Source of the DNA: Aegilops tauschii subsp. strangulata
Taxonomy: Eukaryota; Streptophyta; Magnoliopsida; Poales; Poaceae
Assembly: GCF_002575655.3 (NCBI RefSeq)
Contig: NC_053037.3
Coordinates: 503,386,544 to 503,450,543 of the forward strand
Direction of reading: 5' to 3'
Length of the DNA: 64,000 bases
A program made the position numbers and the translations under genes. Of the stretch, positions 47,847 to 61,000 are shown in pieces; positions within the stretch are counted from its first letter, which is position 1; every line of letters starts with the position of its first letter. A model generated the notes under the pieces. It did no database searches. It was not told the origin of the DNA and saw only the letters and a program-made list of their open reading frames with translations.

Positions 47847-49455
47847 AAATGAATCTTGCCCTCGAGATTCGGAGAGGTTGGAAATAAATAGGTTAGGTTC
47901 GGGGTCTTCTCAAAAATCCATCCATCGTCACAGGGGGTATGGGGTGCTACCACCCTTAGAAACATGGTTACGGTTCCATCAAAACTCAGGTCATACATCC
48001 TTATTATTGGCGGTGTCAGTCTTCTCAGATTCTCGAAAAAAATTCCTTCTCTGGGCTCTTCCGGTAGTGGCATAACCCTTTTCCTCAATTCTTCTCTCTT
48101 TTTATCTGGGACTGGGTCTTCTTAGCTGATGGGTCTGGCGCCAATACTAAACAACTATCGATATCTTATGGTGGTCATCAATTTATGGTTTCTCCTGCAG
48201 GAAATGGGTCTAGGCTTCATTCTCACAGTATGACCTACGATTGGCAACAACTGCCTTGTAAAAGGGAAAATTGTCATACCATTCTAAGGTTTAAACATGG
48301 TTTTGATCGTTGTCTCTCTACTATGGGTAAGTCACTCAGATTTACAATCCCCTATAGCAAGGCGAATAATAAGAGTAAGTCGGTATGGTGATCAATCCAT
48401 CCCGCACCCAAATCATTACCTTGTATATGGTTTAGCAAATCTCGCTTTCTAACACTCGGTCATCCTCACAAGCATTGTAGAATTTCTCTTGTCGACGAAC
48501 CAAGTTCAGATAAATCCATGGATTCTGCAAGCCAAACAGACATCTATCGTTCCTTTACAACTATCAGGTTTTGCGTTACTCCTATAAGATCGTCTGTTGA
48601 TAAAGTCATATCTTCTTCCAGGGTTTTTCCTTTATCAAGAGTGTGCTTGATTCTTGGCAGCTCCTGGAGCCTGTGGGTTATGGCCCATCTCATCACTTGT
48701 AAACCTTGAACTCATCATTGGGCAACTGATCGCTATTCCAACATCCAGCTTCCTATCATTCTTAAATCCATCCAATTTTACTGTCTCCCTTCCTTCCATT
48801 TATACCAAACTAAGACGTGATCATTGTTGAGGAAATCGTTAACTGGTAACTGCTCGGTTGGCTGGCGAGTAGGGGATTAATAGGCTAATTGGGAAGTTAA
48901 TCGGCCATTTAATCAATTAATCGGACGATTTATCAGCTTATCGGCTACTCGGTGACGCTATGAGTAGGGATTAATCGACAAGTTAATTGGTTATTCGGAT
49001 GAATTCTTGAATAGGGGACGTGATTACTCAGACTCATTATGGAGTTACAATTGCTCCATATTACCAACATTCTACCTCCTTTATATCCAATAGTACTTCA
49101 TCCCTTCATACTCCTGGGGTATCCCAAATATCGAGACAAAACATGTACTTATTTTGTCCGAAGTCCACTCCGTGGAATATCATCATCCTTTCAAGGGGTC
49201 AAGTGTCCTCACAGGGTACTACCACCCTTAAAATGCACAAATTCTTCCATAGACCATATTTCTCATATCCACGAAAATGGTCAATATCTTTCTTCATAGA
49301 GTAACAACTAATAAAATCCAAATCAGTACCAAACGATGCTATCTTTATTGATTAACAAATTATTACAATCTCTTGCATTTTCCATTACATGACTCAACTC
49401 AACACCTCAATATAAAAGAATTGTTCCCAATACTACTACTATTTAGCACAAGCCT
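47847..49455. other. 3' internal region of element X, no coding seen
   Basis: The segment between the zinc-knuckle array and the polypurine tract holds no RT, RNase H or integrase motif in any frame that I could recognise. This is the main reason to call element X non-autonomous. Confidence 0.6.
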
Positions 49456-49459
49456 CCTT

Positions 49460-52400
49460 CTCTTTGGGACAATCTCTGGCAAAGTGCCCTGCTTCATTAC
49501 AACGGAAACATATTACTTCTGACAAGTCTCGAGGTTTACTTTTGATTATATAGCCTCCTGGGGTCCACGGCTTCCTTTTAGGGCAACCGCTAAAGTAGTG
49601 CCCTGAATTTTTTTGCACCTGAAACAGGTGATATGACTCAAGTCCTTCCTGGAATCCAATACATTTCTCTTCCTGGACGTTTTCGTTCCAATCAGGGCTT
49701 CTATTTCCTATGGGTCATACTCTACTTCCTTTGTCGGGAATTCTACTAGATCCCCCTGCAGACAATTCTGGGTGATGTGTCCTTCTTCTCCACATGAATA
49801 GCAAGACTTGCTGCAGGTTTTAATAGGGTATTCTTCGGGTGTGTCCTACACCTCTTCCTTCATCATAGGTTCTTCTAAAATTTCCATGGGGCTCCTTTCA
49901 TTGCTTCTTTCTTCTGTTGGATGGTTCTTTGTACCATAGGGTAAATGTGACACTGAGCAGGGTAGTGGGTAGTCTCTTCACACAAGAAATAAGTAATCTG
50001 CCTAGTTGGGCATTCTTCAGCAGGGTGACTTCCTTCACAATTAGGGCATTCATCATTGTGTTTCTTTACGGTTGTGTCCTATTTCTCCGCAGAGCTTGCA
50101 TGCACAAGGTTTCTTCATATCATTTCCATAAGGCTTCAACTTATGGGACACAAGCCGAGACTTTAGTGGAGTCAACTTAAATTCTTCCCAAGTAGTTACT
50201 CCTTGCCATCCATTGACGGTTTGGTACATCCTTGTAACACCCACGATGCGGCTATATCTCCCACGTGTCGAGGCACGACTTAGAGGCATAACCGCATTGT
50301 GGTTTTGTCGCAAGAAGGGTCATCTTCACACAATCCCATGTAATGAACAAGAATGGGATAAAGAGTTGGCTTACAATCGCCACTTCACACAAAACATAAA
50401 TAAATTCATACATCATCCAAAATACACATATAGACCGACTACGGTCAAATCCAAATGAAAAGAAGATAACCCCAAATGCTAGATCCCCGATCGTCCCAAC
50501 TGGGCTCCACTACTGATCATCAGGAAACGAAACATAGTAATGGCCAAGTTCTTCATTGAGCTCTCACTAGAGCTGGGTAGCATCGCCTGCACTGGTATCA
50601 TCGGCACCTGCAACTGTTTTGGTAGAATCTTTGAGTCATGAGGACTCAGCAATCTCACACCCGCGAGATCAAGACTATTTTAGCTTATGGGTAGGAGAAG
50701 GTAGTGAGGTGGAGCTGCAGCAAGCACTAAGCATATATGGTGGCCAACATACGCAAATAAGAGCGAGAAGAGGAGCAATGGAACGGTCGTCAACTAGTAA
50801 TGATCAAGAAGTGATCCTGAACTCCTACTTACGTCGAACATAACCCAAAAACCGTGTTCACTTCCCGGACCCCGCCCAAAAGAGACCATCATGGCTACAC
50901 ACGCGGTTGATGTATTTTAATTTAAGTCAAGTGTCAAGTTCTCTACAACCGGATATTAACAAATTCCCATCTGCCTCATAACCGCGGGCACGGTTTTCGA
51001 AAGATAAAACCCTGCAGGGGTGTCCCAACTTAGCCCATTATAAGCTCTCACGGTCAACGAAGGATATTCCTTCTCCCGGGAAGACCCGATCAGTCTCGGT
51101 ATCCCGGTTTACAAGACATTTCGACAATGGTAAAACAAGACCAGCAAAGCCGCCCGATGTGCCGACAAATCCTGAAAGGAGCTGCACATATCTCGTTCTC
51201 AGGGCAACACCGGATGAGTCTAGCTACGAGTAAAACCAGCCCTCAAGTTTCCCCAAGGTGGCCCCGCACGCAGCTCGGTTCGGACCAACACTCGAAGGAG
51301 CACTGGCCCGGGGGGTCTAAAATAAAGATGACCCTTGAGTCTGTAGAACCCAAGGGAAAAAGGCTTAGGTGGCAAATGTTAAAACCAAGGTTGGGCCTTG
51401 CTGGAGGAGTTTTATTCAAAGCGAACTGTCAAGGGGGTCCCATAAATCACCCAACCGCGTAAGGAACGCAAAATCAAGGAACATAACACCGGTATGACGG
51501 AAACTAGGGCGGCAAGAGTGGAACAAAACACCAGGCATAAGGCCGAGCCTTCCACCCTTTACCAAGTATATAGATGCATTAATTAAAATAAATATATTCT
51601 GACATCCCAAAATATCCATGTTCCAACATGGAACCAACTTCATCTTCACCTGCAACTAGCAATGCTATAAGAGGGGATGAGCAAAAGCGGTAACATAGCC
51701 AAACAACGGTTTGCTAGGAAAGGTGGGTTAGAGGCTTGACATGGCAATATGGGAGGCATGATATGGCAAGTGGTAGGTAGCGCAGCATAGCAATAGAGCG
51801 AACAACTAGCATGCAAAGATAGAAGTGATTTCGAGGGTATGGTCATCTTGCCTGAAATCCCGCTAGGAAGAAGAACGAGTCCATGAAGAAGACAACCGGA
51901 CGTAGTCGAACGAATCCTCACAACTCCGGAATGAAACCGAAGCTAACGAGAGACGTAAACCGGAAAGAAGCAAACAACATGGTAAACAACCAACACATAA
52001 GCATGGCATGATGCACAAACAAGTATGATGCATGTCCGATTTAATGAGGCATGGCAAAATGCAACAAACAATACTACAAATTAAGTGGAGCTCAATATGC
52101 AACGAGTTGCATATTGACGAAACACCACATGACTTATTTAGTTCTCTCCCACTTATGTACCCAGCAAAGTTAAATGTTGTTAAACATGGCAAGAGGGTGA
52201 AGCATAAATAAACTAACTATTTAGGCAAGTTTAAATGACGCCGGAACAACAAACAACAATTCCGGAAAATCCCCATATGCATATTTCGAATTTTATAATA
52301 TTCTGCCCTAAACACAATTTTAATGTTGTTAACCAGCAAAATAAAGTGCGCCATGTTAAACTAGGCATTTTTCTACCCCATTTACATATCAAGTTTATTA

Positions 52401-55330
52401 AATTCGGAGCTACAGTTAATTAGTTATGAAATAAATCATTTTAACATGGCATTTAAACAAATTAATGCAAACAGCAAGTTTAAACATTTTAACATGGACG
52501 AAAGCAGCATATTATGAAACTAGATAAAATTCTAAGCATTTTACGTGTTTAAACCATTTTATTCCGATGCATGGTTTGTGAGATACCAAATGCATGGACA
52601 AGAGGGACTTTTGTGCAAATCTGTAAATCCTGGATAATTACTAAATTCGCAGAGACAAGGAAAAAAACACATGTGGGCCAAATATGCAGGCCGGGCCAAT
52701 AGTGCATAGGAGAGGGGGCTGTGCTATGCTCACATTGGGCCAACAGGCCGGCGGGGAAGCAAAGGCCCACGAGCAGGCGAGGCATGAGGTCGCTGGGCCT
52801 TGGGGTCGCGGTCAACGTGCGGCTCTACCGAGCGAGCTTCTACTTCTCGTTACTTAAGAACGAAGAACAGAAGCAGCAGCAGGGTCATGGCGATGCAGAA
52901 GACGGCGCCAGGGAAGGTTCTGGCGACGCGGTCGGCGGGAACCGGCCGGAACGGGCGGATCCGGGCGCGGGAAGATGGATCCGGCCGGTCTTGGCGAAGA
53001 TCGAGGCGTGGGATGCAGCGCGAAGCAGAGGGCGACGGGGGCGGCTCAAGTTTCTGTAGGAAGAACGCGAAATAGAGTTTCAGAGTAGAGAGAAGGGAAA
53101 GTGGGCAGAATAAAGAGGGACCCGACTGGTGCTGCTCACCGGCAGAAGAGGAGTGATGCGGAGGAGGCAGGCGAGTTCGATCCTCCTGGATCAGCGCGAC
53201 GAGGAGGAAGACGGGGCGCGGCACGAGGAGGGACTTGGCGCGGTTGACGGGGCGCGGCTGCGAAGCACGGCCAAAGCGACACGGGCATCTCTTCAAGCAC
53301 AACCGTGGCATGACAGCAAGATGGCGACGACGGGGAGACGACCCGGTCGCTAGGAACTGGACGAGGGGACGAGGTGATGGCGACTCCGGTAGCGCAGCTG
53401 CTATGGGTTGGAGCTGGGGCCTCCATGGCGGCGCTACGAGGACAACAGAGAGAGAGAGAGCAGCGTGAGAGAGAGAAAAAGAGAGAGCAGATGGGGAAGG
53501 AAGGGAGCAGGGCACGGCGGGGAACTCATCTCTGGTGAGGTTGTTGCTGCTATTGCTAGGACGACAGGGGCACAAGGCCTTGGGTGCTCGTGTTCGTGTA
53601 GGCAGGGAAGCTTGGAGCCTCGGGCAAGAGCTCCTGGATCAAGGGATCAACGATGTTGTATCGATGGATTGATTGGGTGGATGGATCGAGGGGATGGCTA
53701 GGCCCGGAAAGTGAGGAGCAGGTGGATCGGGAGGAGATCCCGAGGTTGGAGGGAGGCTGTCGGCTGGCGGCGGCGGAGGATGGGATAAGTCCCTAGAATT
53801 TAGGGTTAGGTAGATTATATAGGTAGGGGATTAGGGTAGGGGTTAACTCGGTCCTTCCGATCGTGATCGGGCGGTCGAGAATAAATAGGTAGGGAGTCTA
53901 AATAAGAAAATGGAGATGTTTTATAGATGTTTGGAGATGATCCGGACCCAACGGACACGACCGAGCGGATCGGGTTCGGAGAAGTTTCGGACGCGCGAGA
54001 GGGGTCTATGCACTGCGCAAGGAGGGGTTAGTCGGTCACGGTCAAGAGGGAAGCGAAAAACCGGTTGGACTCGGACCGGTCAACGAAGGCAAGGGGGTAA
54101 CGCGGCAACTACGAACGGATGCAAGCTTTAAGAAGACATGTTGATGCAATGCACATGATGCCATGATGAGATGCCACAAACAAATAAAAAACACAACTGA
54201 CTCGCAAAACAAGGAAGGCATCTGGAGCGTCGGTCTTGGGGCGTTACAATCCCCCGCCAAGTAGCAGCACCTCTTTCAAAGCACTGAAGAGCATGCTGGG
54301 CCATATTCCTTTCCGGCTATAGTGTTATTCTTCATGTGATCCTCCATGTTCTGAATCCATCGGTCTATCTCTAATTGACTTATCGTTCCAGAAAATATGA
54401 GTTCATCTCCATTCATCCTCTATTGGGTCCATGGGTTTTAGGGTGAGATAAGAGAGATAGAGAGGGATACACACAATACAAACAAAAGTTTTGAAAAGAC
54501 AGATTTTATGTGTGTCTGTCAGAAAAACATCAAACAAGTGACAGCTCACAATCGTCGCATCTAACGTAAGTATATAACAGGGGTTTGGTCTTCTAAAGGT
54601 CAATAAATCTTCAAAGTCACCAAACTCTTCACGTCTTGTTCATGTATCCGATGCCTTCTTCCGATCATGCTTGTCCTTCTCAAGTTCTTTTGCCTAGATC
54701 ATCTCTGTTGACGTGAAGTCTCTCATGACGTCCTTTAAAAGTTGCGTTCCAAACTTCTGGATTTCAACATCCTTGGCATGAACCATGGTCCTACTATTCT
54801 TCAGTTCCTGACGAATCTCCGGTATCTCGAGGTTTTGTTCCTCCAGTTTGGCTACTTCAGCTTATGGGTCCTATGTTCTTCACGAAATGTTTTCTCGTCA
54901 AATACGGCTTCCTGCAGGTCCATCTTAAAATTCTTGATGTAATACTCCAGATCCTGGTGATACACCAGCTAAGGTTAAAACTTCATCTTTTGCTGATGGG
55001 TGCTCCATCAGCCCTTTTGTCATCCAATCCTTCTAAAGAAATGCATGCTTAACTCAGCCTAGTGACCATGGCATAAGCGGGCGATAACATCATGGATAGC
55101 CGTGTTTATGCCCATGTCATTGCCATGAGCTATCATTACATAGTTGATATCTCATGTCTTGGGGTTTTGTTGACACCCAAAAATTTGAGTCTTGACATTC
55201 CATGTCCCGGTCTTTCTCCGACACACCTTGATCTCGGGTATTGACAGCTTCAATAGTCCGACAAATTCCACAAGGGTAACCTTCCTTGGTCATACCAATC
55301 TGGAAATTCTTCAAAGCCTTCAAATTCTAC
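49460..55330 (-). pseudogene. Gag-like protein of element X with an array of zinc knuckles, split by a solo LTR
   Basis: On the minus strand the coding traces run from an N-terminal part (ORF 55117-55323, ALKNFQIGMTKEGYPCGIC) through a helical stretch (about 54950-54640) and a capsid-like stretch (ISQLEIDRWIQNMEDHM near 54375). They continue across the solo LTR into GMYQTVNGWQGVTTWEEF at 50230. Then follows a row of zinc-knuckle-like motifs between 50100 and 49460: CKLCGEIGH, CPNCEGSHPAEECP, LCEETTHYPAQCH, CYSCGEEGHITQNC, CFRCK (broken by one extra base) and CFRCNEAGHFARDC. Multiple frameshifts and stops are present. Gag of this type would bind element RNA; most gypsy gags carry one or two knuckles. 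Confidence 0.7.
50233..54248 (-). mobile_element. Solo LTR (4,016 bp) inserted in the gag of element X
   Basis: Begins TGTAACACCCACG and ends GGGGCGTTACA, with no primer-binding site or polypurine tract of its own inside. The flanks are ATCCT (50228-50232) and ATCCC (54249-54253), a 5-bp target duplication with one mismatch. The same gag protein can be followed on both sides, which supports a clean insertion followed by LTR-LTR recombination. A minus-strand TATA-like TATATAAT lies at 53814-53821. Large ORFs inside (such as 52850-53575) come from base composition. Confidence 0.78.
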
Positions 55331-55617
55331 TAGTCTTCGGAGTCTTCAATCGTTGTAGTTTCCATTATTACAATATATGGTAAAATCATCTTCATTCCGT
55401 AGTGGTCTTTAGTTGTCCAATATCTTCTCGGAGTGGTCTCATCAGTCGAAGCTTCGTCTGGTCAAAAGGGGAAAAGGGTATAGTCTAACTAAAAGGGAAA
55501 TTTTGATAAAGCTCGGAAAAGCCGAGAGGTAAAAGATCTTTTTGAAAATAAAGTTTTAGAGAAAATCATCTGCTATGGGCTTGCATTTATAGGGTTCACG
55601 TCCTACAGTCAACGTCT

Positions 55618-55629
55618 GCTCTGATACCA
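55618..55629 (-). other. Primer-binding site of element X
   Basis: The minus strand reads TGGTATCAGAGC three bases from the right LTR at 55633. Confidence 0.9.
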
Positions 55630-55632
55630 TCT

Positions 55633-55902
55633 TGTAGCGACCCGACCCGAATGGATCAAGTCTCTGTGCTTAAGTGTCATCCCTGGATCGGTATCCTGAC
55701 ACACACAGTACTCGAGGATTTATAATAGAGGTAAATCACATGTATATAGTAACGTAGATACTATTACCTCAATCCATATAGCGGAAGTAACAACAACGTT
55801 GTGGATTCCCATCAACACCAATGGCAAACTTGAGTGTAGAAATCGTAACCCTAACGTATCACTTACTCGTCGTAAGATTCCTGCAACATGAGATGTTGCA
55901 GC
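55633..55902 (-). repeat. Right LTR of element X, first 270 bp
   Basis: Matches 32647-32914 with about 4 percent differences, then stops abruptly at GCAGC (55898-55902), where a new sequence starting TGATGACCCAC is inserted. Confidence 0.85.
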
Positions 55903-56427
55903 TGATGACCCACAAGTATAGGGGATCTATCGTAGTCCTTTCGATAAGTAAGAGTGTCAAACCCAACGAGGAGCAGAAGGAAATTACAAGCGGTTTTCAG
56001 TAAGGTATTCTCTGCAAGTACTGAAATTATCGGTAACAGATAGTTTTGTGATGCGGTAATTTGTAACGGGTAACAAGTAATAAAAGTAAACAAGGTACAG
56101 CAAGGTGGCCCAATCCTTTTTATAGCAAAGGACAAGCCTGGAAGAACTCTTATATAAAGGAAAGCGCTCCCGAGGACACATGGGAATTACCGTCAAGCTA
56201 GTTTTCATCACGCTCATATGATTCGCGTTCGTTACATTGATAATTTGATATGTGGGTGGACCAGTGCTTGGGTACTGCCCTTCCTTGGACAAGCATCCCA
56301 CTTATGATTAACCCCTATTGCAAGCATCCGCAACTACAAAAGAAATATTAAGGTAAACCTAACCATAGCATGAGACATATGGATCCAAATCAGCTCCTTA
56401 CAAAGCAACACATAAACTAGGGTTTAA
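55903..56427 (+). mobile_element. LTR-like sequence inserted in element X, itself interrupted
   Basis: Starts TGATGACCCACAAGTATAGG exactly at the break in the X LTR. It has a plus-strand TATA box (TATATAAAG, 56151-56159) and no ORF, as expected for an LTR. It is cut at 56428 by a CACTA end. Whether it is a solo LTR or part of a full element cannot be seen, because its other half is outside the window. Confidence 0.55.
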
Positions 56428-56985
56428 CACTATTAGGAAAATGCTTATACACAGTAGCATAGAGCGCTGGAAAGAAGTAAACGCTGCTGCTATTTAGCAG
56501 TAGCGCTTTTCCTGGAAAGCGCTACTAGTAACTCCATAGTAGTAGCGTTGTGAAGCAGAAACGCGCTACTACTATGTGGGACCAGACGAGGCCACCGACT
56601 ATTTTTGTAGTTTTAGCGGTGTACAGAAAAAGCGCTACTTCTAACAGTTTAGTAGCAGCGCTCTGTTTTTACGCGCCGCTACTGCTAGTGGGCCCCACTT
56701 AGTAGTAGCGCTTTTCCTGGAAAGCGCTACTACTAAGTCCAATAGCAACATCGCTTTTTGCAAAGCAGCGCTACTGCTAGTAGCGGCTGCTGCCACCTTT
56801 TCCACCCCTTCCCCTCCTCTCCCCCACTTTGCCCTTCTCCCCCTGCTTTCCCCTCTCCCCTCTCCACTCTAGCTCCACCATTGTTTCTCTTCTTCTCTGT
56901 TCCTCCTACCTCTCTTCTCTCCTCATTAATGGCTCCCTCCTCCATAAATGGCCTCTCTCTTTCTCCTACACCTCTCTTCTCTCCC
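56428..56985. mobile_element. Left part of a second CACTA transposon
   Basis: Starts CACTATTAGGAAAATGC after TAA (56425-56427). Subterminal palindromes of AGTAGCGCTTTT / AAAAGCGCTACT type fill 56455-56735, followed by a CT-rich leader with TCTCCCC runs. It is interrupted at 56986 by another CACTA; the rest lies outside the window. Confidence 0.72.
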
Positions 56986-57019
56986 CACTACTAGAAAAAG
57001 GGCTATAGATGGGATTGAC

Positions 57020-57568
57020 ACTAATGGTGCACCAGACAAGCGGTGCGCCATTAGTATATACTAATGGCGCACCACCTTCTGATACGCCATTAGAGTTGAA
57101 ACTACTAATGTCGCACCAGGCGCAGGGTGCGCCATTAGTATAATTTTTTTTTAACTAGTGCGCCTGTCCAAACATACTAATGGTGCATCCAGACACAGTG
57201 TGCCATTACTAGTTGTAACTAGTAATGGCGCACCTGGCCCAGGGTGCGCCATTAGTATCAAAAAAAAATTTAACTACTGCGCCTGTCCAAACATACTAAT
57301 GGCGCACCTGTCCCAGGGTGCGCCATTAGTATAAATTTTTTTTAACTAGTGCACCTGTCCAAACATACTAATGGCGCATCCAGACACAGTGCGCCATTAC
57401 TAGTTGTAACTAGTAATGGCGCACCTGGCCCAGGGTGCGCCATTAGTATCAAAAGTTTTTTTTTAACTAGTGCGCCTGTCCAAACATACTAATGGCGCAC
57501 CACCAGAAGGTGCGCCATTAGTAACCTGGATTACTAATGGCGCATTTAGAGTTGGTGCGCCATTAGTA
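57020..57568. repeat. Left subterminal palindromic repeats of the third CACTA
   Basis: Roughly sixteen copies in alternating orientation of ACTAATGGCGCACC and its reverse complement GGTGCGCCATTAGT. They are separated by AT-rich spacers containing TTTTTTTTAACTAGTGCGCCTG and by CTGTCCAAACAT. Such repeats in CACTA elements are transposition and regulatory protein sites. Confidence 0.88.
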
Positions 57569-58047
57569 AGTGGGCAGCAACAAGATATTTTGGACAGCCT
57601 CTCCTACCCACACTCACTTTCTCCCCACTTCATTCTCTCCACCTCCTCCTTGTCTCGGGTGCCTCCTCTTTTTCACCTCATTTCCACCATAGATTCATTC
57701 AATTTAAGTGGTTAAATTACCTTGTTTTGATAGGTAAGTAAGGGGGGAAGCTATATTTATGTTGTTCTCCCTACAACAATGTGCACATGCACTTTTTATG
57801 GCCTAGCTAGATCTATGTATGTTCGTGGTGTTGCATATGTTTGTGGTGTTGCATATGTGTTTGTGTTTGGAGGTGTACCGGTATTTGAAATGCGATAGTT
57901 GCCAATATTTTGCCGGAATGTTGATTCATTTCTGTTTCGGCGAGAATTTTGGCATTAAGCATTCTTTTTGGTCCTATTTTTAGGGAAAGTCATGCCAAAT
58001 TTTTTCTTGGTTCTAAAATATCGTTTTGCTCTACCCCGCAGGCTACC

Positions 58048-61000
58048 ATGGTCCGCATGATGACCGAAGGCATCGTGAATAGGTTTTTGAGGTCCGCGAA
58101 GGCCGAGATGCTTCAAAAGAACGAGACGGAGATAAGTTGTCCGTGTCGAAGATGCAAGCTGAAGAGCCTTATTGCGGACCCAGAATCCTGGCAGGTGCGG
58201 GACCACCTGCTCTTGCGTGGTTTCATGGATGGCTATCGGTGGCAAGGTGATGAAGATGACTACGAAGTCATCCATGGGGGCCGGGCAAGAAATGAGGAAG
58301 GGCAGCAAGACAACCACCGCGGCTCGGGCGGGCGAGAAGACGAAGAATCCCCAGGAGATGATCACGACGGTGATGCTGTACACAGTCATCATGTAGAAGA
58401 TGCAGGACATGATGATGAGGAAGATGCCGGAGCAGACGACGCTGGACCATCGATGGGCTGGGTGCAGGACCCTCATATTCAAGAGCTGCTTCTCAAGCAG
58501 ACGTATAACGCAAGAGCTGCCGCCCGAGAGAAAGCCAAGATGGATCAACTTGAGTTAGACGCGGTTACTCCATTGTATGAAGGATGCAGGCCCGAGGATA
58601 CCCGCCTGAAAGTAACGCTCATGGCTCTGGAGATGAAGGTAAAACACAAAATGACCGACGCATGCTTCGATGAGAACATGTCATTCTGGCACGAACGTCT
58701 TCCCAAGGGGAACAAGTGCCCGACCAGTTTGGAGGAGGCGAAGAAAATCGTGTGTCCTCTGGATTTACCGCACGTGAAATACCATGTGTTCATGAACAAT
58801 TGCATCATTTATCGGGACGAGCACGCGGAGTCTACCATATGTCCGGTGTGCGGCGTCACTCGATACAAGAAGCGGAAGAAAGCTCCTCGAAAAGTGGTGT
58901 GGTACTTTCCGATCACTCCTCGTCTGCAGCGGTATTTCGCGGACCCTAAGGTAGCAAAGCTCCTGCGTTGGCACGCGGATAGGGAGGAGAAGAAGCGAGA
59001 AGATGACGCAAATGATCTGGAGATAGATAAAAAAGACAAGATGCTGAGTCACCCTAAGGATGCGAGCCAGTGGCAAGCGTTGAACTTCGAAGACCTAGAA
59101 TTTGGGAACGATCCAAGGAACATCATGCTGGGCGCGAGCACCGATGGAGTCAATCCGTTTGGCAGCCAGAGAAGCACACATAGCACCTGGCCTGTGTTTG
59201 TGTGGATGTACAACCTTCCCCGCTGGTTGTGCATGAAGAGGAAGTACATTCACATGAGTATGCTAATTAAAGGACCGAAACAACCAGGGAACGACATCAA
59301 TCTGTATTTGGGGCTGCTGAAAGAGGAGCTTGACACGCTGTGGAAAACGCCAGCCAATACGTGGGACGCCGCAGAGAAAGAATATTTCCCTATGAGAGCC
59401 GCGCTGCTCACGATGGTGCACGACTATCTCGGTTACGGATATCTCGCGGGGCAGGTGGTCCACGGATTTTCTGGATGCGTCAGGTGCATGGATGACACAA
59501 CGTATCGCCAGCTAGATAGAGATCCCAGGTCTTCAAAAACCGTGTTCATGGGACATCGAAGGTGGCTTCGCGACGATGACCTGTGGAGAAAACGCAAGGA
59601 TCTATTCGATGGTGAAACCGAACCCCGAGGACGCCCGCGTACGAGGAGCGGCGAGGAAATAGACGAGCTGTTGAAAAATTGGAAAGACTGCCCACTGCCG
59701 GGAAAGAAGCAAAAGGCACCAGATCCGGGAAAGAAGCGAAAGGCGCCAGAGCCGCTGCTGAAGGTATGGAAAACGAGGTCTGTTTTCTGGGACTTGCCGT
59801 ACTGGAAGATCCACCATGTGCCTCACAGCCTTGATGTCATGCATATCACGAAGAACGTGTGCGAGAGTCTGCTTGGTACCCTGCTCAACATGCCAGAGAG
59901 GACCAAAGATGGGCCGAAAGCAAGGGCAGACTTGAAATCAATGGGCATCAGGCAGGAGCTTCACGCTATATATGATGATGATGATGATGATGAGGCGAAG
60001 CAGGACAAAGAAAGTCGTCGCAAAGGCAAAAAGGCCAAGAAGACCGGAAATGACTACCCTCCCGCGTGCTTCACTCTAAGTCAGGAGGAGATCGAGCAGT
60101 TTTTCACCTACCTCGTAGGAGTAAAACTTCCTTACGGTTACGCGGGGAAGATAATCAGATACCTAGACCTAGCGAAGCTGAAGTTCAGCGGGATGATGTC
60201 TCACGACTGTCACGTGCTGATGACGCAGATACTTCCAGTTGCAATCCGTGGGATCATGGACGCGCACGTCCGTGAAACGCTATTTGGCCTATGCAACTTT
60301 TTCGACGTCATCTCTCGGAAGTCTGTTGTCGTGAGGCAACTCAGAAGGCTACTGGAAGAGATCGTGGTGATACTATGCGAGCTTGAGATGTACTTCCCGC
60401 CCGCATTCTTCGACGTTATGGTGCATCTGCTGGTCCATATCGTGGACGATATCATCCAACTCGGGCCGACGTTCCTGCACAGCATGATGCCGTTCGAAAG
60501 GATGAATGGTGTCATCAAAGGATACGTTCGCAACATGTCACGTCCAGAGGGAAGCATAGCCAGGGGCTTTCTGACCGAAGAGTGCATCTCCTACTGCACG
60601 AATTATCTAGGCATCGAGAACCCCGTTGGTCTGCCCGTCAACAGGCACCTCGGCAGGCTCGCTGGATGGGGTCACCGTGAGAGTCGCCGCGAAATGCATG
60701 TCGACTTCGAGGGTCGACTCGCCGACTTTGAAAGAGCAAACCTAGTCGCGCTACAACACATAGACGTGGTCGATCCTTGGGTGGTAGAGCACAAAACCTT
60801 TATGAAGAAGACGTACAATGACCGAGGCCAACAGAGGTCGGACGGAGATATACTCAAAGAACACAACTCATGTTTCACGCGTTGGTTCAAGCAGAAGCTT
60901 CTGTCGTACCCTTTACATGAGGATTCTTCCGCGGAAGAACAACTCATATTCGCCTTGTCACAGGGCGCCGAGCACAACCTGATGACATATGAGGCGTACG

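Larger units (their letters stand above)
32647..55902 (-). mobile_element. Gag-only LTR retrotransposon (element X), carrying nested insertions
   Basis: The left LTR starts TGTAGCGACCCGACC at 32647 and ends GGGATGTTACA at 47831 once the 12-kb insertion 35100-47099 is taken out (about 3.18 kb). The internal region (47832-55632) ends at a primer-binding site. The right LTR starts at 55633 with the same sequence and is broken at 55903. The two LTR starts differ at about 11 of 265 compared positions. The internal region has gag-like coding only; no RT, RNase H or integrase was seen, so the element depended on another for mobility. It sits in an exon of the gene at 16628; the target flank is AAGGA (32642-32646). 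Confidence 0.85.

Noticed and set aside
52850..53575. 241-codon minus-strand ORF inside the solo LTR
   Set aside because: Low-complexity Pro/Ser/Arg content, overlapping ORFs on the other strand and no motif; treated as LTR leader.
54249..54262. GC-rich purine run (minus GGCGGGGGAT) next to the solo LTR, like a polypurine tract
   Set aside because: The same gag protein can be followed across the LTR and a target duplication is present, so this is gag sequence, not an internal border.
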